Positions 52,309-60,242 of a stretch of DNA of 64,000 nt are shown piece by piece (the stretch's first letter is position 1; each line of letters starts with the position of its first letter). The notes below the pieces were generated by a model. The model ran no database searches, was not told the DNA's origin, and saw nothing but the letters and a program-made list of their open reading frames with translations. Source of the DNA: Palsa-504 sp963847965 (GTDB lineage Bacteria > Actinomycetota > Actinomycetes > Streptosporangiales > Streptosporangiaceae); the NCBI GenBank assembly GCA_963847965.1, contig CAWKCG010000043.1, positions 279,379-343,378 on the forward strand. Direction: 5' to 3'. Position numbers and translations under genes: made by a program.

Positions 52309-52318
52309 CACATCGTCA
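52309..52318 (-). promoter_or_regulatory. TGACGATGTG element (exact)
   Basis: Minus strand, context AGCTGATCTGACGATGTGCG, 114 bp before the HAD gene start. Confidence 0.6.
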
Positions 52319-52387
52319 GATCAGCTAATCCTGACGTACTGACCGATCACTGCCGCCTCTGGCGTGACGTCATCCAGTGCCTTCTGA

Positions 52388-52693
52388 TCCAGCAGCGTGT
52401 CCACCGACACGCCGCGCCACCGGGTGCCGAGCTTCGACCAGCGGGTGACGCAATGGATGTCCACGGTGACGGTCTCGGCCGGCAGCGCCTGCATCTCCTG
52501 CCAGGTCCAGGACCTGAGCGTGGCGCCGCTCCGGGTGATCGAGAATGTCCACTCCGGCAGAGGGCGTGTGCGGTGTCGGGCCTGCGGAGAGCACCGGATA
52601 ATCCGTAGTCACGTGCTGACCCGGCGGTAGCCGACCGTATTCTCCGGCCGGTGTGCGGCTGCGGCCGCGAAAACCACGCGAAACGGGGCTCAT
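52388..52693 (-). pseudogene. Broken copy of the molybdopterin oxidoreductase gene
   Basis: Starts at ATG 52693 like the gene at 33851 (MSPVSRGFRGRSRTPAGEYG, HVTTDYPVLSAGPTPHTP), takes one extra base near 52562-52566 that moves the frame, and ends abruptly at 52388 inside SVDTLLDQ. Only the first 100 codons exist and the Mo-binding half is missing. Part of the large duplicated segment. Confidence 0.88.
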
Positions 52694-55476
52694 AGCCGGG
52701 CAACTCCCTTCCTGCCGCGCGGGGCGAGCTCTTGCTGCGAGCCTGGACGCCGTCAGGATGAGCGGCCAACCTGCGAATCGGATGATTCCTGCGGCGCTCA
52801 AGGCGCCGGTGCGGGGAAGGCCAGTTAGTCAGCGCTGATGCGCGGACGGGGCGAGCAGGCCCAAGGCGCGAGCGGACTCGACCGCCTCTGCCCGGCTGTG
52901 CACGCCGAGCTTGACGTACAGGTTGCGCAGGTGGGTCTTGACGGTGGTGGTTGAGACAGATAGTTCGCTGGCGATCTGCGGCGCCGACAGGTGGGTCGGC
53001 AGGTAGCGCAGCACGCGCATCTCGGCTTTGCTGAGCGGTTCGAGCGGGGGCTGCGGCCCGGCGGGCGGCGCAGGCCTGTTCCCGGCCAGCAGGTCGAGGA
53101 TCTCGGCGCTCAGGGCGGCGTGTGCGGTGCCCTGCCTCACGTGACGCTGGAGCAGGCCGGGAGCGGGGTGCATCAAGAACCACAACAGCGCGCCGTCGGA
53201 CTCGGCCAGATCGAGCGCGCGCTCAAGGGCGCGCCCGGCGGCGGCGGGATCGCCCAGCCCATCCCGGGCGATCGCCTCCAGCAGGAACGCCTCCACCAGC
53301 CAGGACCGCCAGCCCGCTCCGGCGGAGCGGTCCAGGACGGGAGCGAGCGCTGCGGTCGCCGCGTGCGGGTCGTGCTGGGCGAGCCGCAGGGCCGCGGAGG
53401 CGATGCGCATCTCCCCACGGTCGCGGTCGCGTTCGCCAAGGCCGGCCAGGACCTGCTCGGCATCCTCGGTCTCGCCGAGCCGCACCAAGGTGTGCACAAG
53501 CCAGGCCCGCAGGGGCCTGGCGAGCGGGTGCGGCCCGGCCAGCCGCTCAGCGGCCCGGAACGCGGCCAGCGCGTCGGCGACCCGGCCGCGGCCCAGCTCG
53601 AGCTGGCCGCGGACGTACTGGCTCCCCATCGCCACCGCGGGGTTGGCTTCCGCTCTTATTGTCCGCTCGGCGCGCTGCACCCAGGCCTCCGCCTCGTCCA
53701 GCCGTCCTTGCCAGGCCAGCGCGGCTCCAAGCGTCATAAAGGCGTTGCAAGCGTCCGGATCCTCGGTCCAGCCGTGCCGCTCGGCCAGGTCGATCGCCTG
53801 CCTGCTCAGCTCCGCCGCCCGCGGGAAAGAGGGCCGGTTGAGCTCGATCTCCGCCCTGTATACCAGGCCCATGAACTCGAGATAGGGCCGCCCGATCCGG
53901 CGCGCCAGCGCGGCCGCTTGCTCCAGGTGCGACTCGGCCTGGTCGAGCCGGCCTGTCCACGTCTCGGTGTCGCCGATCTTGACCAGCGCCAGTGCGCGCA
54001 GCTCGTCGCCAAGGCCGGCCCGCGCCGCAGGCGCCAAGTCATAATGTGCCGCGTCCGGGGCCTCGGCGAGGGCCTGCAGGCGCCGCGCCTGCTCGGCCAC
54101 CGCCGGCAGGTTCCCATGCCTGCGAGCCAGCAGCAGCTGAACCACTCCGAGTAGCACCTGCGCCTGCCTGCGCCGGGTCTCCGGCACTGATGCCGCCGCC
54201 CGCTCGGCCAGCCTCAGGTACCGCTCCGCCGCCTCCAGCGACCCGCAGGCCAGCTCGTCGGCCGCGGCCACCGCCGCCAGCTCGGCATCGGCCGCGGGTG
54301 TCCCGGCGGGGAACCCGGCCATAAGCGCATGCACGGTCGCCTCCTGCCCGCCCAGGTACAGACTCGGCCAGTGGTCGGCCAGCAGCCGGGCGGCCAGCCC
54401 CCAGTCCCGCGCCGCCTGCGCGTGCCGGACCGCCTCCACCGCGAGGCCGCGCCCCGCAAACCACCCGGCCGCCAGCTCGTGCAGAGCGGCCTCCTCTACC
54501 GTCTCGGTGCGCCGCAGCTGCAGCCGCAGCAGGCCGGCGAACAGGTGGTGGTAGCGGAACCACGACCGTGCCGGGTCCAGCGACACCACGAACGCGTTCG
54601 CCTCCTCCAGATCCTGCAGCACCCGCTCCCCGCCGCTGCCCCCCGTGAGCAGGTCAGCCAGCTCGCCGTTGACCCGCTCCAGCACGCTGGTCCGCAGCAG
54701 CAGCCGCCTGACTTGCTCGCCCTGCCGGTCCAGCACCTCGGCCAGCAGGTACTCCGCGACCGTCCGTTCGGTGCCGGAGAACTCCGCCGCGAACCGGTCC
54801 GGATCCGGATGGGCAGCCAGCGACAACGCCGCCAGCCGCAACCCCGCCACCCACCCCTCAGTCCGCTCCACCAGCATCCCCACCGCCGGGTCGGACAGCT
54901 GCACCCCCGCCGCGGCGAACAGGGCCCGCGCCTCAGCCGCGGTGAACCGCAGGTCATCCGCGCGGATCTCGGCCAGCTCCCCCTGCAGCCGCAACCGGTG
55001 CAGGCCCAGCCGCAGGTCATGCCGGGTAGCCAGCACGAACCGCAGCCTCTCGGGCGCCCGCATCACCAGCAGTTCCAGCTGCCGCAGCGCCTGGTCCGGG
55101 CCCAGCTCGTGCACGTCGTCGATCACCAGCCAGACCCGGTCCCCCAGCGGCGCCAGGTCCTCCAGCAGCCGCTCCACGATCGCCCACCCGTCCAGGTCCG
55201 GCGCCGCCGTCAACTCGCGTACCAGCGCTGATCCCAGATCCGTCTGGCGCAGCGCGTCCAGCACCGCCAGCCAGAACCGCTGCGGATCCCGCTCATCGCG
55301 CTCCACCGGCACCCACGCGGTGCACTCGGCCAGGCCCGCCACGCCGATCCAGGACCGCAGCAGCACCGTCTTGCCGCTGCCCGGCGGGGCCGACACCACC
55401 GTTACCCGTGCCGCCCCGCCCAGCAGCTCAAACAGTCCCGGACGAGAGACAACTCCCCCCGGACCAGGACGAGCGA
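52391..55476. repeat. Large duplicated segment, copy 2
   Basis: Partner of 33551-36633. The 1,318-bp block 54159-55476 looks identical to 35316-36633; outside it the copies differ by substitutions, small indels and unrelated spacer sequence. Confidence 0.85.
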
Positions 55477-55534
55477 CCCGGAATGCGGACTCCACACTCC
55501 CGGCAGGCCGCATAACCCATGATCGCACGGACAT
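52829..55534 (-). CDS. MalT-type ATPase LuxR-family regulator, copy 2
   Basis: 901 residues from a start at 55534. ATPase domain and first half of the helical region are the same as the copy at 34022 (SAPPGSGKTVLLRSWIG, VWLVIDDVHELGPDQ). Residues about 460-530 differ strongly (LLLARRHGNLPAVAEQARRL versus LLVVARGGNFSARAEQAQLL), and the helix-turn-helix end (LSKAEMRVLRYLPTHLSAPQ) is nearly conserved. The first 20 residues (MSVRSWVMRPAGSVESAFRV) are unique to this copy, so its promoter is different. It is intact and may compete with or replace the other copy. Confidence 0.9.
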   Translation of the reverse strand: MSVRSWVMRPAGSVESAFRVARPGPGGVVSRPGLFELLGGAARVTVVSAPPGSGKTVLLRSWIGVAGLAECTAWVPVERDERDPQRFWLAVLDALRQTDLGSALVRELTAAPDLDGWAIVERLLEDLAPLGDRVWLVIDDVHELGPDQALRQLELLVMRAPERLRFVLATRHDLRLGLHRLRLQGELAEIRADDLRFTAAEARALFAAAGVQLSDPAVGMLVERTEGWVAGLRLAALSLAAHPDPDRFAAEFSGTERTVAEYLLAEVLDRQGEQVRRLLLRTSVLERVNGELADLLTGGSGGERVLQDLEEANAFVVSLDPARSWFRYHHLFAGLLRLQLRRTETVEEAALHELAAGWFAGRGLAVEAVRHAQAARDWGLAARLLADHWPSLYLGGQEATVHALMAGFPAGTPAADAELAAVAAADELACGSLEAAERYLRLAERAAASVPETRRRQAQVLLGVVQLLLARRHGNLPAVAEQARRLQALAEAPDAAHYDLAPAARAGLGDELRALALVKIGDTETWTGRLDQAESHLEQAAALARRIGRPYLEFMGLVYRAEIELNRPSFPRAAELSRQAIDLAERHGWTEDPDACNAFMTLGAALAWQGRLDEAEAWVQRAERTIRAEANPAVAMGSQYVRGQLELGRGRVADALAAFRAAERLAGPHPLARPLRAWLVHTLVRLGETEDAEQVLAGLGERDRDRGEMRIASAALRLAQHDPHAATAALAPVLDRSAGAGWRSWLVEAFLLEAIARDGLGDPAAAGRALERALDLAESDGALLWFLMHPAPGLLQRHVRQGTAHAALSAEILDLLAGNRPAPPAGPQPPLEPLSKAEMRVLRYLPTHLSAPQIASELSVSTTTVKTHLRNLYVKLGVHSRAEAVESARALGLLAPSAHQR

Positions 55535-55590
55535 CAGCCAGCACGCCCGGCCTGATCCGGCTGCACCACCTGCCGAAGCCCCACGTCCTT

Positions 55591-55945
55591 TCAGGTGAGG
55601 GGTTCGCCGCCGTCGATGTGCAGGGTCTGGCCGGTCAGGAACGTGCTGGTCAGGGCGAACAGGACGCCCTGGGCGATGTCCTCGGCGGTGCCGATCCGCC
55701 GCGCGGGATTGCGCGCGCTGATGCCGGCGAAGTAGTCCGCCTTGCTCTGCTTGCCGAGGGCGTCCCAGGCGCCGGTGTCGATGACGCCCGGGGAGATGGC
55801 GTTGACCCGGATCGGGGCGAGTTCCAGGGCCAGGGAGCGGGCCAGGGTGTCGGCGGCGGCGTTGGTGATGGCCACGCCCATGGTGCCGACCGCGATCTTG
55901 GCCGCGGCGACGCCGGAGAAGATGGCGAACGAGCCGCCCACGTCC
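55591..55945 (-). pseudogene. C-terminal half of SDR gene (duplicate of 40976)
   Basis: 118 codons matching the end of the SDR at 40976-41707 with a few changes: GGSFAIFSGVAAAKIAVGTM, GVIDTGAWDALGKQSKADYF, FLTGQTLHIDGGEPLT. Homology ends sharply near 55940, where it abuts an unrelated plus-strand fragment. The cofactor-binding half is missing. Confidence 0.85.
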
Positions 55946-55956
55946 TTGCGCTCAGC

Positions 55957-56187
55957 ATGGCCCACGTACGCCGCTCCCGGCAGGAACCGGGGTGCCTGGC
56001 GCACGCCGTTCACCGCGATTGCGAAGATGCGCTGCGGCTGGTGTTTGTCGAGCACTGGGCCGACGCTGACGCGCTGAGGGCACATTTCCGGGTGCCTGCA
56101 TCGGGCGCGTTCGTGCAGGAGGTCTCGGCCCTGGCCGCCAGCCCGCCCGAGATTTCGGTCTACGAGGCGCGCGCCTTGTCCTGGTAA
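55957..56187 (+). pseudogene. 5'-truncated antibiotic biosynthesis monooxygenase (ABM) domain
   Basis: 76 residues from ATG 55957: QEPGCLAHAVHRDCEDALRL, VFVEHWADADALRAHFRVPA, FVQEVSALAASPPEISVYEA. This is the second and later strands of an ABM-fold protein (dimeric alpha/beta barrel), but the first strand is lost at the junction with the SDR fragment. The ATG is accidental or a new start. Probably non-functional. Confidence 0.65.
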
Positions 56188-56365
56188 AGGGCGGACGGCC
56201 CACACAGCGTCACTGCACCGCTGGCAGGGCCGGTGTATCAGCCTGCGGAAGCAGATGGCCTGCAGCTGGCGTCTAGCTATGCAAGGCCAGGTGGCAGACC
56301 AAACAGCGAACACGCTGCGGAAGAGCCGGGTGCGTCTGCCCCTGTTGTGTTACGCTTATTGCATG

Positions 56366-56386
56366 ATTTCCCCGAACCGGGGAAAT
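56366..56386. repeat. Perfect palindrome next to tRNA-derived fragment
   Basis: ATTTCCCCG-AAC-CGGGGAAAT, 9-bp arms with a 3-base loop, 16 bp before the tRNA-Leu-like fragment. Could be a recombinase site arm or a hairpin terminator for the ABM remnant. Confidence 0.5.
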
Positions 56387-56401
56387 ATCACTGGTTTGCG
56401 T

Positions 56402-56422
56402 GTTCAAGTCCCCTCGGACACC
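56402..56422 (+). other. tRNA-Leu 3'-end fragment (possible attachment site)
   Basis: GTTCAAGTCCCC followed by TCGGACACC reproduces the T-loop, T-stem and acceptor end of tRNA-Leu(GAG) at 19313-19334 in the same orientation, except that the run of six C is four here. No other part of a tRNA is present. Position between the end of the island and a broken recombinase fits a former attachment site. Confidence 0.55.
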
Positions 56423-56547
56423 GTTAATTCCCCATAAGCGCGTGTTTTCGGGCACGTCGGATCGTCACCCAAGCCCGGCCTTCGGTTGCGGCGGGTGCTG
56501 TGCCTGGTTGTTCCCTTCCTTCCTGGTCTGTTGATGCTGGTTGGTTT

Positions 56548-57984
56548 CTAGCCGACGGTGACGGTCTGAGAATTCCTGGTGCCGTCCCGCAGGGTCCGCG
56601 TGGCCGGGTCGTAGATGAGCGTGATGTCGGAGATCCGCAGATGGTCGATCAGGTCGGCGGCCTGAGCAGGCGGCGTGATCTCGGCACTGGTCTGTTCTCC
56701 GCCCACAAGGGAATGACTGCCGTCGGCGTGCAGAATGGCCAGGGCGGCCAGCCGGGGCAGGATCTGGTCCTCGCGTACGTGAAGGTTCGCCGGCCGGCCC
56801 GGGTTGGGGCCGGTGGCGCTGGTGTACCCGTGGCGGCACCGGTAGGCGGGCTTGCCGTTGGACCAGGCCGATTCCAGCCGCCGCCCGCAGGTTCCGCAGG
56901 CCAGCAGCCCGGCCAGTAGGTACCGCCGCGTGGCCGGGCCCGCCGGGCCGCGCCGGGGCGCTGGCCTGCTGGGCGGCGATGTAATCGGCCTCGCTGATGA
57001 TCGCCGGGTGCGCCGGGCGGGCGGAGATCACCCACCCGGTCGGCAGGTTCCACCGCTGCACCTGGCGGTGCCCGAGCCCGGTGTTGGCCGGGTCGACCAG
57101 ATCGAAGTCGGTGCGCTGCCGGTTCCACACCTGCCGCCCGGTATACCGCGGGTTCGCCAGGATCGCCGCCACCGTGCGGAGCGTCCAGGCCGTGCCGGTG
57201 CGGTGCGGGTTCCGCTTGGGGTCGGCGGCCGATGGGCACGGGACCCCGGCGTCGTTCAGGGCCCGGGTGATCCGCGCCACGCTGTGCCCGGCCAGCCGCT
57301 GGGCGAACATCCACGCCACCACCGGCGCGGTGTCCGGGTCCAGCTCCAGCCGGTGCGCCCGCCGCCCCCAGGAGGCTAGACCTTGTTCGGGTGCGGCCCG
57401 GCGTCGGCCAGCCGGTAGCCGTACGGCGGACGGCCGCCCAGGTAACGGCCCTGCTCGCGGGTTTGGGTGGCCATCGCGGTCCGGACCCGGATCCGGGTCC
57501 GGGCGATTTCCCGCCTGGACGACAATCCCAGTGCCAGCATGGTCTGCTCGTGGTCCTCGGCGTGCCAGTCGACCCGGCCGCCCACCTCCGGCGTCCACAG
57601 CTGGATGCCGTAGTGCTCGAACAACGGCGCCATCGAGGCGTACTGGGCACCGTAGAAGGCCCGCTCGTATTCCCCGATCACGATCGCGTCCCACCCGCGG
57701 TCCGGGTCGGCCAGCGCCGCGACCAGGGCCGCGGCCTGCGGGCGGCGCGCCCAGGCCAATGTCCGGCTGTAGCCGGCATCGAAGAACTCGGCCGCAATCC
57801 GCCCGTGCCCGGCCACTAGCGCCGCAGCCTGGTCTCGCTGCCTCGCCCGCGACGTCACCGGGTCCTGCCAGTCCTCGGTCGAGACCCGCCCGTAAAACGC
57901 GAACCGCAGGCCGCCGCAGCCGGGGCTGGCGGCCCGGCTGCGCCCGGTAGCCTTCGCCCAGGCCTCAAGCGTGTCCCCGCCCAT
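56548..57984 (-). pseudogene. Serine recombinase with two frameshifts
   Basis: Starts near ATG 57984 (MGGDTLEAWAKATG) with the resolvase core LRFAFYGRVSTEDWQ, VIGEYERAFYGAQYASMAPL. A stop at 57376 after GPHPNKV reflects one lost base; the next frame continues SWGRRAHRLELDPDTAPVVA, RYTGRQVWNRQRTDFDLVDP, SEADYIAAQQAS. Near 56930 a second shift leads into the zinc ribbon RYLLAGLLACGTCGRRLESA, KPAYRCRHGYTSATGPNPGR, ending NSQTVTVG at 56548. Complete except for the two shifts, so recently lost (or two sequencing errors). Confidence 0.82.
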
Positions 57985-58038
57985 ACCGCCCGGCGCTTCC
58001 CGTCCCAGATGACCGCGAGCCGTCAATTCAGCAACCAC

Positions 58039-58515
58039 CGCTGCAGGCTGCCACGGCAGGCCGCGGGCGCACAGAGCCCAACGTCACTTCCGGCCCGGCA
58101 AAAGGCCCGGCCACCGCCGGACAGGCCGCCGCGATGAAAAACGCCGCTACCTGGTCACGTAACGTTACCAGCGAACGAATTGTCCTTGGCTCAAGCAATT
58201 TCCTCCCTGCCGATTCGGAGCGTCTCCTGCAACGCGCGTCATCGAGGCGGACGGCGCTCAGATCACCCATTCGGGGATGGCGTCGGACAATCAGCTGGCG
58301 AGCGGGTTTCAGCTGTTCCGGGTCACTGTGTCCGCCGTGGCCGACGTTCGAACACCGACGTTCGACCGGGCGGCAGGCCACGCCGCGCCCAGATGCGTCC
58401 TTGCGGCCGTTTCCCATCTGGTGTCGCGCGACCGCGAGCACGTGGGCCCGTCCGGCCCGCGGGTTCCGTTGTTATCCTGAATGTGACAGGGAAACCGTCA
58501 CCGCGAGGTGGAGAG
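58039..58515. other. Gap without a recognisable gene
   Basis: About 475 bp between the recombinase and the nucleotidyltransferase. It has a GTAACGTTAC palindrome at 58159-58168 flanked by CTGGT/ACCAG, and lower GC than its surroundings around 58140-58200. No protein family is visible in any frame. Confidence 0.45.
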
Positions 58516-58821
58516 TTGGCTGATCAAGTACCCGGGCCGCTGCGCCTCCTGGTTGAGTCCAGGCGCGAGCAGGTAATGGCGATCGCCTCTCGCCACCACG
58601 CCAGCAGGGTTCGCCTTTTCGGCTCCGCAGCGCGCGGTGAGGACAGGCCCGGCAGCGACATCGACCTGCTCGTTGATTTCGATGAAGACAGCTCCCTGTT
58701 CGACCTGATCCGCATGTCGCGCGAGCTTGAGGCGCTGCTCGGCCGTGCTGTTGACGTCGTCTCGGCCGGGGGGCTGAAGAGCCGTGACCAGGCCATCCTC
58801 GCGGAGTCGGTTGACCTGTGA
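58516..58821 (+). CDS. mntA: MntA-type minimal nucleotidyltransferase (antitoxin)
   Basis: 101 residues from TTG 58516 (GGTGGAGAG site); ATG 58576 would cut into the domain. Active-site pattern RVRLFGSAARGEDRPGSDID, LLVDFDEDSSLFDLIRMSRE: GSxAR...DxD of the polymerase beta-like fold. In characterised MntA-HepT pairs the enzyme AMPylates and silences the HEPN toxin. Its stop overlaps the start of the next gene. Confidence 0.9.
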   Translation: MADQVPGPLRLLVESRREQVMAIASRHHASRVRLFGSAARGEDRPGSDIDLLVDFDEDSSLFDLIRMSRELEALLGRAVDVVSAGGLKSRDQAILAESVDL

Positions 58822-59144
58822 GCCGCCCGGATGACGAGCGCGTCGCCGACATCCTGGATGCTGCCAGCGAAATCGGCGAGGTCATCGAGCTTGGCAAGGA
58901 CGCCTGGGACAAGGACCGGATCCGGCGGCTAGCGGTGGAGCGCCTTCTGGAGATCATCGGCGAGGCCGCGAACTCCCTCAGCGAGGAATTCCGTGCACAG
59001 CATCCCAGCATCCCCTGGCGCGACGTCATCGGCCTGCGGGTGGTGCTTGCGCACCATTATCATCGAGTTGACCCAGGTCAGGTGTGGGTGATCGCCGCTA
59101 CCGAGGTTCCCAGGCTCGTTCAGGATCTTCGCCCTGAAGGATAA
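58818..59144 (+). CDS. hepT: HepT-like HEPN-domain ribonuclease (toxin)
   Basis: 108 residues from GTG 58818 (overlap GTGA). Helical HEPN protein: RIRRLAVERLLEIIGEAANS, LSEEFRAQHPSIPWRDVIGL, RVVLAHHYHRVDPGQVW. The RNase motif R-x4-H is present with Y two residues later (the tyrosine AMPylated in HepT), but the residue after R is V rather than the usual N. Acts with MntA as a toxin-antitoxin module. Confidence 0.88.
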   Translation: MSRPDDERVADILDAASEIGEVIELGKDAWDKDRIRRLAVERLLEIIGEAANSLSEEFRAQHPSIPWRDVIGLRVVLAHHYHRVDPGQVWVIAATEVPRLVQDLRPEG

Positions 59145-59287
59145 CCGGCAGGCGGCTGCAGTTGATCATGCCGCACCGGTGGCGGCGACTATCCGCCGCA
59201 GAACAGATCGAGTGATACACGGGTGGCTGGAAGGGCGCACCGAGTGAGCTGACAGTCGCAGGCACATCACCCAGTCCTGTGCGGCCG

Positions 59288-60025
59288 TTACGAGGTCGTG
59301 GCGGGCTTGCGGGCGATGAAGACCAATTCGAGGCCGGGACGGTCCGGCGCGCCCCGGACATCTGTCAGCTCGTAGCCCGCTGAGATGAGCGACTCCTCGA
59401 TCACCGGACGCGGCGGGTATCGCCGGATGCCCTCCGAAGTTAGCGTTGCCCCGTCAGCCGCGAAAACGTAAGTCCGCCGGATGCTCACCAGGTCGCCGTC
59501 GACCCGGGTCACCTCGGACCAGCTTTCGAACACACCCGCGTCAGGAGACTCGCGCCTGACATAGGTAGTCTCGCGGTTCCAGTTCAGCCACGGCTGGCCG
59601 GCCGGGTCCACGGACTCGAACACCAGGTAGCCGCCGGGGCGGAGCGCCGCATGGACACCGCCCAGCGTCGTGAGCCAATCCTGCTGGGTGAGGAACACGT
59701 TGCTGACGTTGCCGGTCATTGTCGCCAGGTCAACCGCGAGGGCCGGCAGGCTCGTCACGTCACCATGGATCCACCGCACCCGCTGCGCGCCTGGCTTTGC
59801 CCTGGCGACATCCAGTGACGCCGCGGCCGGGTCCAGCCCGACGACCTCAAAGCCGCGCTCGGCGAGCATGCTCGCCCAGTTACCCGTCCCGCAGCCGACA
59901 TCAAGCACGCTGCGCGCGCCGAGCTCAGCCACGATCGCCAGGTAACTGGGCAGGTCGATACGCTCCCCCTCCCACACGTCATAGATCCTGGCCAGCCGCG
60001 GCTCCGCGAAGAGGGCATCCTGCAC
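59288..60025 (-). CDS. Class I SAM-dependent methyltransferase
   Basis: 245 residues from GTG 60025. Motif I SVLDVGCGTGNWASMLAERG, motif II VVGLDPAAASLDVAR, GDVTSLPALAVDLATM, and NVSNVFLTQQDWLTTLGGVH; HAALRPGGYLVFES is the post-I strand. Full length and close to other small methyltransferases with an N-terminal FAEPRLARIYDVWEGERIDL region. Substrate unknown; cytosolic. Divergent from the next methyltransferase gene (217 bp apart). Confidence 0.92.
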   Translation of the reverse strand: MQDALFAEPRLARIYDVWEGERIDLPSYLAIVAELGARSVLDVGCGTGNWASMLAERGFEVVGLDPAAASLDVARAKPGAQRVRWIHGDVTSLPALAVDLATMTGNVSNVFLTQQDWLTTLGGVHAALRPGGYLVFESVDPAGQPWLNWNRETTYVRRESPDAGVFESWSEVTRVDGDLVSIRRTYVFAADGATLTSEGIRRYPPRPVIEESLISAGYELTDVRGAPDRPGLELVFIARKPATTS

Positions 60026-60242
60026 GGTAAATCAGCATAGTGCGGCCAGGAACCGGAAACAGAATGACCGTTCGGGTGCACCTCGGACAAGATATTGGCC
60101 GACTGGGGCTTGGCGCCAGATCGGCGGTTATTGGTCGTGAGTAGTCTACGGGTGTCGATCACAGGATCTGGCCTGGGTGTTTCGGTCAGCCGAGGTGGCG
60201 GGTAGCCGGCGTGGGCGGGCTGCGGGCGGGCATGATGGCGGG

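Noticed and set aside
33926..52318. TGACGATGTG as a plain sigma-70 -35 box
   Set aside because: Only one site (52309) has a TAGCGA-like hexamer at correct distance; the others lack any -10-like sequence 16-18 nt downstream.
33926..52318. Identity with the mycobacterial DosR box
   Set aside because: The DosR site is a palindrome around GGGAC/GTCCC; the element here is asymmetric and unrelated.
58028..58441. 137-codon minus-strand frame before mntA
   Set aside because: No start site, family or hydrophobic pattern; Cys/Arg-rich composition of a random GC-rich frame.
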